Positions 1-6,426 of a stretch of DNA of 64,000 nt are shown here, one piece after another; position 1 is the stretch's first letter, and every line of letters begins with the position of its first letter. The position numbers and the translations under genes were made by a program. The stretch is taken from positions 1-64,000 of the forward strand of contig CATOMC010000009.1 of NCBI GenBank assembly GCA_951801245.1. The letters run 5' to 3'. Below the pieces are notes generated by a model. The model was not told where the DNA came from, ran no database searches, and saw only the letters and a list, made by a program, of their open reading frames with translations. The DNA is from an uncultured Lachnospiraceae bacterium. GTDB lineage: Bacteria; Bacillota_A; Clostridia; Lachnospirales; Lachnospiraceae.

Positions 1-690
1 ATTTACTTTACGGGATGACTGCGGGCATTGTACGACACAGCGCATACAGGAAATACATTTTTTACTGTCCGTAACTTTTGGATTTTCTTTGCTGATTGCC
101 TGTGCAGGGCACTGTCTGGCGCAAAGACCACAGTCTGTGCAGTTATTGTCCGCTTTGGGTACTAAGCCGATTCCAGCCGCTTTCTTGTAGGGGCGGTTTC
201 CTGGAATCTGCGGTGTGGAAAGACTGGTCAGATTACTGTTTATTTTCTCTAATATTTTTTTCGCAAAGCCGCTTAATTCTTTTTTATCCTTAGTATCCGG
301 TCTGCCTGCAGCATACTGGTGCATAATAGAATGTTCTGCGATGGCGGCAATGGCAGCAATTACCTGAAAGCCGCTTTTTTCAGCAGCATCGCTTAATTCA
401 ATCAGGGTATCCTCATATGCCCTGTTGCCATATACGCAGACAATTACACAGGGGGTATGACTGCCATGAATATTTGAGATTCTCTGAGTGGCAAGGCTTG
501 GAACACGTCCGCCAAAAGACGGAGCTGCAATAAGCGCAATATCATCTTTTTCAAAACTAAGCGAGGAATAATCGATTTCTGCATTGGACAAATCAATTTT
601 ATTTACAGGCAGTCCCCATGTATTCGTTATGGCATCTGCAACCTTTTCCGTTCCTCCTGTCGGGCTAAAAATAATCTGTGAAACTTTCAT
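1..690 (-). CDS. EFR1-type flavodoxin/ferredoxin fusion protein (3' end outside window)
   Basis: The reverse reading frame is open from an ATG at 690 to the window edge (230 codons, no stop). The N-terminus reads MKVSQIIFSPTGGTEKVADA, a flavodoxin-like FMN phosphate loop (SPTGGTEK). Near residues 183-194 and 214-226 are two ferredoxin cluster motifs, C-x2-C-x2-C-x3-C-P each, which would hold two [4Fe-4S] clusters. This flavodoxin-plus-bacterial-ferredoxin layout is that of the EFR1 family, cytoplasmic electron carriers of unknown partner in anaerobes. A GGAGGAG ribosome site lies just before the ATG. It is divergent from an Rrf2-type regulator, which suggests control by that protein (inference). 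Only the last part is missing; EFR1 proteins are usually about 250-270 residues. Confidence 0.85.
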   Translation of the reverse strand, partial: MKVSQIIFSPTGGTEKVADAITNTWGLPVNKIDLSNAEIDYSSLSFEKDDIALIAAPSFGGRVPSLATQRISNIHGSHTPCVIVCVYGNRAYEDTLIELSDAAEKSGFQVIAAIAAIAEHSIMHQYAAGRPDTKDKKELSGFAKKILEKINSNLTSLSTPQIPGNRPYKKAAGIGLVPKADNNCTDCGLCARQCPAQAISKENPKVTDSKKCISCMRCVVQCPQSSRKVN

Positions 691-702
691 GCTTGCTCCT
701 CC

Positions 703-783
703 TGTAAATCTAAAATTTACACCATTATAACAGGCGCATGGTGTAGTGTCAAGATTTACAGCAATAAAAATATATGCTACAAT
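703..783. promoter_or_regulatory. Divergent promoters with inverted-repeat operators (Rrf2/EFR1)
   Basis: Leftward promoter: TTGACA at 752-747 and TATAAT at 729-724, 17 bp apart, a perfect consensus for the flavodoxin gene. Rightward promoter: TTTACA at 755-760 and TACAAT at 778-783, again 17 bp apart, for the Rrf2 gene. Two inverted repeats lie across this region: TGTAAAT (703-709) with ATTTACA (715-721), and ACACCAT (719-725) with ATGGTGT (738-744). The second spans the leftward -10 box and the first covers the start of that transcript, so both are good operator candidates. A further TTTACA half-site is the rightward -35. That the Rrf2 protein binds here is inference from the divergent layout. 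Confidence 0.75.
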
Positions 784-806
784 CTAACGCGGAAAGGAGT
801 AATGTC

Positions 807-1247
807 ATGCATATCAGTACAAAATGTTCGGTTGCGATTCACTGTCTTATTTTTATTTATGAATATGGGGATAAGCAGAAGGTAACCAGTGAACTTCTGG
901 CGTTATCAACCGGGATCAATCCTGTCACAATCCGCAATATTATAAGTTCATTGAAAAAGGATGGCATAATATCTGTGAGATTCGGGACAGGCGGAACAAC
1001 ACTGAACTGTCCGCCGGATGAAGTGACCTTATACCGTATATGTAAAGCGATAGAGCCAGCCTTTAGTTCCAAACTTATAGGCATTCATTCACTGCCTTCG
1101 CAGCTATGCCCCATAGGAAAAAATATCCATAATGTATTGGACTGCTCTTATGAGAAAATAAGAAATGACCTATGCCAAAGTTTAGAAAGCATCACATTAG
1201 GAAACATCATATCCGATTATCACCGTATTGAGCATACGCCAGATTAA
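807..1247 (+). CDS. Rrf2 family transcriptional regulator
   Basis: A 146-residue protein beginning MHISTKCSVAIHCLIFIYEY, the usual start of Rrf2-family repressors. The ATG at 807 is preferred over the upstream in-frame ATG at 774 because GGAAAGGAG lies 8 bases before it and the family motif begins there. The N-terminal half is a winged helix; the C-terminal part has the CPIGKNI segment common in the YwnA-like branch, with cysteines in LPSQLC, LDCSY and NDLCQ. Their spacing does not match the classic IscR/NsrR cluster pattern, so iron-sulfur sensing is possible but unproved. The gene is divergent from the flavodoxin-ferredoxin gene and shares its palindromic control region, so autoregulation and control of that redox protein are likely. 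Confidence 0.85.
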   Translation: MHISTKCSVAIHCLIFIYEYGDKQKVTSELLALSTGINPVTIRNIISSLKKDGIISVRFGTGGTTLNCPPDEVTLYRICKAIEPAFSSKLIGIHSLPSQLCPIGKNIHNVLDCSYEKIRNDLCQSLESITLGNIISDYHRIEHTPD

Positions 1248-1349
1248 TATTTATGCCTAAAAGGAGGGAACAATGACAAACTCGACAGTGATGCACAGAG
1301 CCTGCCGATCCCCACAAAACCGGCAAAACCCACACCCACAGGCGTAGAT
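1248..1349 (+). other. Decayed reading frame before 1350
   Basis: The frame of 1350-1637 stays open back to the stop of the Rrf2 gene and reads as protein-like sequence (…DSDAQSLPIPTKPAKPTPTG…), but has no ATG, GTG or TTG before 1350. An AAGGAGG at 1261-1267 is correctly placed for an ATG at 1273 in another frame, which gives only 24 codons before a stop. This looks like a gene that lost its true start through deletion or frameshift. Confidence 0.4.
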
Positions 1350-1637
1350 GTGAGTACGGATTTGTTCTCCGGCTACGCTATCGCCTATGTAGAGACGGAC
1401 GGCGTGGAGGCAGACAAAGAAGCGTCAGAAAGAAGAACAGGAAAAATAAAACAGAAACTATGGAAATGGAAAAGACGGGTAATGGGCATATGGCTCATTG
1501 CTCTCTTTGTTCCGGGATTTGATGTGATACGGGTGGAAGATACGAATGGGGCAGATGATTCGTTCTGGGGCGGCTTTCTATACAAAATCAGTGTCTCAGA
1601 AAAACAGCCTGCTGAACTGTTCAGCCAGTATTTGTAA
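1350..1637 (+). pseudogene. Remnant of an unrecognised protein
   Basis: A 95-codon stretch from a GTG at 1350. It has an acidic segment (VETDGVEADKEASERR), a basic patch (KIKQKLWKWKRR) and one short hydrophobic run (VMGIWLIALFVPGF), then a stop. No ribosome site stands before the GTG, and protein-like sequence continues upstream without a start, so this is more likely the tail of a broken gene than a whole one. The Pro/Lys/Thr-rich upstream text followed by FSGYAIAYVETDG recalls proteins of conjugative elements, but I cannot name a family. It sits between the Rrf2 gene and an orphan gene, with no other mobile element sign nearby. Confidence 0.35.
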
Positions 1638-1731
1638 TCCTGACAAACATTAAGTTCGCAAGAAGTCTACCCGAAAACCGGAAACTATGGTAAAATGATG
1701 CTTGAACTATGAGGTATAAAGGGAGAGTGCG

Positions 1732-2451
1732 ATGGGCGACTTCAAAGGACTGGCAGACAGGCTGAAGACAAAAGAAATTAAGTATGTCATGGAAGCGGGA
1801 AAACTCAAGATCGGAAAAGGCGTGATTTCCTATGATGAAAATATAGTGATACCGCTTGGCACGATTATTTTGGCAGAAATACCGGAGCAGGAGAGAACGG
1901 GTATCTGTTCGTTGAAAATAGAAAATTATGCAGGAATGTGTTTCTACATAACGGCTTTGGACATGAATCATATCAGAGAAATCCGCAGTGCGCTGATCGT
2001 TTGTATGGGTAATGGGGACGCCGTATACAGCGGCCCGGAGAGAGCCGTTGCAGTCGACGGTCAGATTCTTTATGGTGACCAGATCATAGATGCAGGCGGC
2101 ATACATATTGTCCCCCAAAAGAATGCGAATGCAGATCGGGTGGAAAATAAAGCGGACCGGATGGAAAATAAAGCAGAACAGATGGGAAAAAAGACCATTG
2201 ACCGGGCGGGAGCCATAACGATACTGGATGATGAATGGAAGACGCTTGAGGAGTATTCTTTACAAAGAATGAAAGATTTCGGGGTGAATGAGAGAAATCA
2301 TACGATATGTGAAGCAATGGCGGCGGCTTCTGAGCTTAAGAACAGGGAGAAATGCAAAATGATACTGGATGTGTCCGGAAATGATGCACTGGATATGATC
2401 ATAGCGGGGGCACCGATTGCGGTTAAAGCAATCGTGAATAAACTGATGTAG
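1732..2451 (+). CDS. Hypothetical protein with heptad repeat linker
   Basis: Unrecognised 239-residue protein with a GGGAGAG ribosome site 4-5 bases before the ATG. Residues 1-130 look like a compact beta-rich cytoplasmic domain (KIGKGVISYDENIVIPLGTI, then VYSGPERAVAVDGQI). Residues 134-154 hold three consecutive heptads, ADRVENK/ADRMENK/AEQMGKK, likely a short coiled coil. The C-terminal part (160-239) is helical and mentions no catalytic motif I know. There is no signal peptide or membrane segment. It stands alone between a decayed frame and a terminator-like hairpin, so context gives no function. Confidence 0.6.
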   Translation: MGDFKGLADRLKTKEIKYVMEAGKLKIGKGVISYDENIVIPLGTIILAEIPEQERTGICSLKIENYAGMCFYITALDMNHIREIRSALIVCMGNGDAVYSGPERAVAVDGQILYGDQIIDAGGIHIVPQKNANADRVENKADRMENKAEQMGKKTIDRAGAITILDDEWKTLEEYSLQRMKDFGVNERNHTICEAMAAASELKNREKCKMILDVSGNDALDMIIAGAPIAVKAIVNKLM

Positions 2452-2491
2452 CAGTAAAGCGTATCGGTATCGTCATAAGTGGCTGAAAACA

Positions 2492-2531
2492 AAACAGACT
2501 GATCTCTCATCCTATAGAGACCAGCCTGTTT
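2492..2531. terminator. Hairpin between convergent genes
   Basis: AAACAGACTGATCTCT (2492-2507) can pair with AGAGACCAGCCTGTTT (2516-2531) with one mismatch region, followed by a T-rich run (TCGTTGTTGTTTTC). It lies between the stop of the 1732 gene and the stop of the reverse gene at 2578, and probably ends transcription from the left; on the reverse strand the stem is followed by TTTTGTTTTC, so it may act both ways. Confidence 0.65.
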
Positions 2532-2577
2532 CGTTGTTGTTTTCGCACTTTATACGTTCACAATTGCTGTCTGATGA

Positions 2578-2880
2578 TTAGTGATGACATCCATGATGTC
2601 CGCTGCGTACGCTGCGGGTCGTAGTTGTCGTACTGACAGTTGCGCAGGTACCGTCACAGTAGCCGCTCGCGTGGTCATACCCACAATAGTCATATCCGTC
2701 GTGGGTATGATGGCCTTCTTCAAGACATCCATCCACGGTGCAGACCGGGTAGCTGGTATCAGTTACTGTTACCACCGCTGCCTGACGATGATGATGTCCG
2801 TGAGCAGAGACCGGGGTGACAAAGAGGACTGATAACAGTGTGACTGCCGCGATCGTGCGAAAGAGTTTTCTAAGCGACAT
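2578..2880 (-). CDS. Small secreted histidine-rich protein
   Basis: A 100-residue protein with a clear signal peptide (MSLRKLFRTIAAVTLLSVLF…TPVSA, cleavage expected after VSA near residue 26). The mature part begins HGHHHRQ, has the middle segment EEGHHTHDGYDYCGYDHASGYC with cysteines at CTVDGC, CGYD and YCDGTC, a run of threonines, and ends HHGCHH. The His and Cys groups suggest binding of zinc, nickel or copper outside the membrane; this is inference. AAGGAGGG lies 8 bases before the ATG, and a promoter (TTGCAT/TAGACT, 17 bp) is at 2960-2932 on the reverse strand. It is a single gene facing the 1732 gene tail to tail. Confidence 0.75.
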   Translation of the reverse strand: MSLRKLFRTIAAVTLLSVLFVTPVSAHGHHHRQAAVVTVTDTSYPVCTVDGCLEEGHHTHDGYDYCGYDHASGYCDGTCATVSTTTTTRSVRSGHHGCHH

Positions 2881-2931
2881 GGGAATTTCCCTCCTTATTT
2901 AGAAAACGGTTGATTGGTTGCTTCTATTGTT

Positions 2932-2960
2932 AGTCTAGCACAATGGAAATGACTATGCAA
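2932..2960 (-). promoter_or_regulatory. Promoter of the His-rich protein gene
   Basis: On the reverse strand TTGCAT (2960-2955) and TAGACT (2937-2932) are 17 bases apart, about 50 bases before the ATG at 2880. No metal-responsive operator was recognised. Confidence 0.5.
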
Positions 2961-3054
2961 GGACGTGGAAGAAAGTTTCCGGTGTTCTTTGTGAGCTTCT
3001 TTGTGTGCATTGTAAAGAACAGAATGTACTGCGAAATTTATGAAACAGCAATAG

Positions 3055-3083
3055 TTGCTTTCAATTTGTGAGTCTGCTATGAT
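3055..3083 (+). promoter_or_regulatory. Promoter of the GGDEF-like gene
   Basis: TTGCTT (3055-3060) and TATGAT (3078-3083) with a 17 bp spacer, about 75 bases before the ATG at 3161. AGAGGAGG follows at 3147-3154 as ribosome site. Confidence 0.5.
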
Positions 3084-3160
3084 AGGTATGGTATGTTATT
3101 AAGAAGAATGACACCTGATGGAATGGAAGGATGTAATCCGTCTTAAGAGGAGGACATACG

Positions 3161-3745
3161 ATGAAAAACATACTGCGGCATCGTGGAAGGTCACAGGATA
3201 CGCAGCAAAATCGGCTTGCACATCCCGCAGACCGGCCAAATCGTAATGGAGCACAGGATGCGCTTACCGGGGTGGCGGATCGAAAGTATTTTAAGAAGCT
3301 TGTGGATCAGATGCTTCTGAAAGAGGGCGCCCATGGATGTCTGCTGATTCTGGATGTGGACCGGATGAAAGAGATCAATGAGCGGTTTGGACAGGATACG
3401 GGAGACAGGGTGCTACAGAGAGTTGCTGCTTTGCTACAAGAAAATTTCAGAGGCTGTGACAGGATTGGAAGACTGGAGGAAGATGAGTTTGCGCTGTGGA
3501 TCGCGGGGCTTTCGGCCAATCATGTGGACGGTATCCGCAGAAGGATTGCGCTTCTGAATGACAGGCTGATGCATATGGATGATAGAATGCCAGTGGTCAC
3601 CCTGAGCGCCGGTGTGGCTGTCGGTGAGGCCGGAGAAGACTTTAAATGTCTATACAGACGTGCAGAGGAAGTACTTCGCCGGGTAAAGGAACGGGGCAGA
3701 TGCGGATGTGAGATATATCATAAGACTGGCGGAATGGAAGCTTAG
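3161..3745 (+). CDS. GGDEF domain protein with degenerate active site
   Basis: A 194-residue soluble protein. After a basic, low-complexity N-terminus (about 30 residues), a single GGDEF domain runs from DALTGVADRKYFKKL to the end, with the LILDVDRMKEINERFGQDTG segment typical of diguanylate cyclases. The signature itself reads EEDEF (106-110) in place of GGDEF; the two glycines that accept the GTP are replaced by glutamates, so cyclase activity is unlikely. The inhibitory-site motif RxxD is intact as RGCD (97-100), exactly five residues before the signature. Known GGDEF proteins with a broken active site and a kept I-site act as c-di-GMP receptors; that role here is inference. No sensor or membrane domain is present. 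Confidence 0.85.
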   Translation: MKNILRHRGRSQDTQQNRLAHPADRPNRNGAQDALTGVADRKYFKKLVDQMLLKEGAHGCLLILDVDRMKEINERFGQDTGDRVLQRVAALLQENFRGCDRIGRLEEDEFALWIAGLSANHVDGIRRRIALLNDRLMHMDDRMPVVTLSAGVAVGEAGEDFKCLYRRAEEVLRRVKERGRCGCEIYHKTGGMEA

Positions 3746-3758
3746 CAGAACAGGCAGT

Positions 3759-3881
3759 CATATAAATAAGAACGGAAGCGGCATAGAAATAAGACAGTGA
3801 CTCTGCACAGATAACATAGAAATAATACAGTGACAATACAAAGATAATATAGCGATGATATAGAGACAACATAGAAACAGG
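3759..3881 (+). repeat. Degenerate AT-rich tandem repeats before the purF-like gene
   Basis: CATAGAAATAA occurs at 3782-3792 and 3815-3825, 33 bases apart, each followed by a matching ACAGTGAC. A weaker copy precedes it (CATATAAATAAG from 3759) and another, more diverged, follows (TATAGCGATGATATAGAGAC from 3848). The array fills the gap between the GGDEF-like gene and the next start, ending at the AGGAGGG ribosome site. Function unknown. Confidence 0.6.
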
Positions 3882-3889
3882 AGGGTATC

Positions 3890-5296
3890 ATGGGCGGTTT
3901 TTTTGGAGTGGCATCAAAGGAGAATTGTATATTTGATCTGTTTTTTGGGACAGACTATCATTCCCATCTGGGAACCCGTCGTGCGGGTATGGCACTTTAC
4001 AGCGAAGAAACAGGGTTTGACCGGGCGATTCATAATATCGAGAATACGCCTTTCCGTACCAAATTTGACAAGGATGTCAACAAAATGCAGGGTACACTGG
4101 GAATCGGCTGTATCTCTGATTACGAGCCACAGCCGCTGATCATCCGCTCTCACCATGGTACTTACGCGATTACTACGGTAGGCAAGATTAATAATAAAGA
4201 CAAGATCGTGGAGGAAATCTTTAAGAATGGCAGGGGCCATTTCCTGGAAATGAGCGGAGGAGATATCAATGCCACAGAATTGGTAGCGGCTGTTATTAAT
4301 CAAAAGGATAATCTGATCGAGGGAATACAGTATGTCCAGGAACTGGTGGACGGTTCCATGACCATGCTGATCATGACACCGAAGGGAATCTATGCGGCGA
4401 GGGACCGCTACGGCCGCACACCGGTTACCATCGGCCGTAAGGATAACGCGTGTTGCATATCTTTTGAAAGTTTTGCCTATCTGAACTTGGGATACACGCA
4501 GGAACGTGAACTCGGGCCGGGGGAAATTGTTGTTGTGACGCCGGAAGGGGTCCGGACTCTGGTGTCGCCCGGGAAGGATATGAAAATCTGTACTTTTCTC
4601 TGGATTTATTATGGCTATCCCACATCTTCTTATGAGGGAGTCAGTGTGGAGGAAATGCGTTACCGCTGTGGCGCCATGCTGGCGAAGCGGGATGATGTAA
4701 AGCCGGATATTGTAGCGGGTGTGCCGGATTCCGGAACGGCTCATGCGATCGGTTATGCCAATGAATCGGGGATTCCTTTTTCCCGGCCTTTTATCAAATA
4801 TACACCTACTTGGCCCAGGTCGTTCATGCCGACGATCCAGAGTAAACGTGATCTGATCGCGAAGATGAAACTGATTCCGGTGCATGATCTGATCAAGGAC
4901 CGCAGGCTGCTTCTGATCGACGATTCCATTGTGCGAGGGACGCAGCTTCGGGAGACTACGGAGTTTCTGTATCAGAGCGGTGCCAAGGAGGTACATATCC
5001 GGCCGGCATGCCCGCCGCTTCTCTTTGGCTGTAAGTATCTGAATTTCTCCCGGTCTACCTCGGAGATGGAGTTGATCGCCAGACGGGTGATCAAAGAGAT
5101 AGAAGGGGATAACAAGTATCCGAACCTTTCTGTCTATGCAGACCCGGAGAGTACGGAATACAAGGAGATGCTTAAGAAGATCGGGGAGAAACTGAACTTT
5201 ACATCGCTTCGTTACCATCGACTGGATGATATGATCGCTTCTGTCGGCATCGACAAGTGCAAGCTGTGTACCTATTGCTGGGACGGACGGGAGTAG
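3890..5296 (+). CDS. Amidophosphoribosyltransferase-like protein lacking the catalytic cysteine
   Basis: 468 residues. The N-terminal half is an Ntn glutamine amidotransferase domain and the C-terminal half a phosphoribosyltransferase domain with the PRPP loop LLLIDDSIVRGTQ (about 340-352), as in PurF, which makes 5-phosphoribosylamine from PRPP and glutamine. The protein begins MGGFFGV where true PurF has MCGVFG-like sequence; the nucleophilic cysteine is glycine. The GNLVN-type glutamine site is also altered (TVGKINN). The C-terminus has CKLCTYC. So PRPP binding is expected but glutaminase activity is not; ammonia use or another role is possible. Cysteine-less PurF paralogues of this type occur in Clostridia. 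It is not next to other pur genes. AGGAGGG precedes the ATG. Confidence 0.8.
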   Translation: MGGFFGVASKENCIFDLFFGTDYHSHLGTRRAGMALYSEETGFDRAIHNIENTPFRTKFDKDVNKMQGTLGIGCISDYEPQPLIIRSHHGTYAITTVGKINNKDKIVEEIFKNGRGHFLEMSGGDINATELVAAVINQKDNLIEGIQYVQELVDGSMTMLIMTPKGIYAARDRYGRTPVTIGRKDNACCISFESFAYLNLGYTQERELGPGEIVVVTPEGVRTLVSPGKDMKICTFLWIYYGYPTSSYEGVSVEEMRYRCGAMLAKRDDVKPDIVAGVPDSGTAHAIGYANESGIPFSRPFIKYTPTWPRSFMPTIQSKRDLIAKMKLIPVHDLIKDRRLLLIDDSIVRGTQLRETTEFLYQSGAKEVHIRPACPPLLFGCKYLNFSRSTSEMELIARRVIKEIEGDNKYPNLSVYADPESTEYKEMLKKIGEKLNFTSLRYHRLDDMIASVGIDKCKLCTYCWDGRE

Positions 5297-5334
5297 CGGG
5301 CGGGCCGAACAGCAAATTTTGATGTTTCAATTGA

Positions 5335-5363
5335 TTGACACGGGTTACATGGCTGATTATAAT
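5335..5363 (+). promoter_or_regulatory. Consensus promoter of the riboswitch-controlled exporter
   Basis: TTGACA (5335-5340) and TATAAT (5358-5363), spacer 17 bp, a perfect housekeeping sigma-factor promoter. Transcription should begin near 5370, just before the riboswitch. Confidence 0.8.
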
Positions 5364-5375
5364 GGAATAATATAG

Positions 5376-5556
5376 TATATGAGGGAGTAGTCGGCGCGGA
5401 ATATTGGCAGGCGCGATATGCCAACATACTGACAGCGGCCCTGGGGCTTAAGTCTGGTATATCTTAATTGATGAGACTCATGTATGGCTGGGTGCTGTAC
5501 GTGTGTCTTTTGAGAGTTTACAAGGATAGATACCGTATAGTATCTGTCCTTTTTGG
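5376..5556 (+). promoter_or_regulatory. yybP-ykoY (manganese) riboswitch with expression terminator
   Basis: The leader between the promoter and the exporter gene carries the hallmarks of the yybP-ykoY class: GGGAGTAG at 5383-5390, the internal CCAACATACTG at 5421-5431 and the 3' loop ATGAGAC at 5471-5477 in a stem (compare GCAAGAC in the consensus). An intrinsic terminator follows: AAGGATAGATAC (5522-5533) pairs with GTATCTGTCCTT (5540-5551), then a T run to 5554. This class binds Mn2+ and switches on Mn2+ exporters, and the next gene is of exactly that type (Gdt1/MneA family). Folding was judged by eye. Confidence 0.85.
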
Positions 5557-5592
5557 TTTATCACAAACGACAAAATTTAGGAGAGAGAAAAG

Positions 5593-6282
5593 ATGATTAT
5601 TTTTTGGACGGTACTGGCAACGATATTTATTGCGGAAATGGGTGACAAGACGCAGCTTCTCCTGGTGGCGATGGCGGGCAAATACAAGATTTCCCACATC
5701 CTGACAGGCACCTGGCTGGCTACGGCGGTTCTGAATCTTCTGGCCGTTGGAGTGGGTGCAGCGCTCGGCAGTTATCTGGATATGCGGGTCATTAAGGCGG
5801 CGGCTGCGCTTGCCTTTTTCTGGTTCGCATACAGTACCATCAAGGGAGATGAGGAAGGAGAGGAGGAGAAGGAGGTAAAACACCGCTTCGGTCCTGTGAT
5901 CGGCATTTTCATATCTTTTTTCATCGGTGAGCTGGGGGATAAGACGCAGTTGTCAGCCATCACACTGGCGGCCGCCTACACAAATCATAGTTTCGATAAT
6001 GCCTGTTATGTATTCCTGGGATGTACGATAGGACTAATTCTGGCTGATTTGATCGGCTTGATTGTGGGTGTGGTCTTAAAGAGCAAGATGCCCGCAGGCA
6101 TTCTGAATTATCTGTCCTTTGCCATCTTTGCCATCTTTGGCGTGGCCAGTATGCGGGAGGCCTTGGGCCTGATTTTTGGAGCCGGCAGCAGGCAGGCCCT
6201 GATTCTTACGGTTCTTGTGACGATCATGTTTGCGGCGGCCTGTGTCATGGTCATCTACAACAAGCGAAAGAAACAGCGTTAG
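5593..6282 (+). CDS. TMEM165/Gdt1 (UPF0016) family manganese exporter, MneA-like
   Basis: A 229-residue membrane protein with about six membrane segments in two homologous halves. Each half begins with the family signature E-x-G-D-K-T-Q: EMGDKTQ near residue 15 and ELGDKTQ near residue 115, whose acidic residues bind the cation. A short acidic loop (DEEGEEEKE) separates the halves. Bacterial members such as Vibrio MneA export Mn2+. The leader holds a yybP-ykoY riboswitch and terminator, so expression should rise with cellular Mn2+. AGGAGAG stands 8 bases before the ATG. Single gene with its own promoter. Confidence 0.9.
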   Translation: MIIFWTVLATIFIAEMGDKTQLLLVAMAGKYKISHILTGTWLATAVLNLLAVGVGAALGSYLDMRVIKAAAALAFFWFAYSTIKGDEEGEEEKEVKHRFGPVIGIFISFFIGELGDKTQLSAITLAAAYTNHSFDNACYVFLGCTIGLILADLIGLIVGVVLKSKMPAGILNYLSFAIFAIFGVASMREALGLIFGAGSRQALILTVLVTIMFAAACVMVIYNKRKKQR

Positions 6283-6426
6283 ACCGTTCCAGCACAGGGG
6301 CGCAGGCAGGCACTTTGACTGTCTGTGCACAAATAAGGAAGGATCATAAAAGAACGCTGTCATTTTCCCTGATTATCTGATAAGATGAAAAGGATGAACA
6401 AGAGCGAGATAACAGGGGGAGATAAC

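Noticed and set aside
3746..3889. CRISPR-like array
   Set aside because: Units are degenerate, spacing is uneven and there are no unique spacers or cas genes.
3914..5218. 434-codon open frame on the reverse strand across the purF-like gene
   Set aside because: It mirrors a strongly conserved forward gene, has no ribosome site and its translation is rich in His/Arg as expected for a shadow frame.
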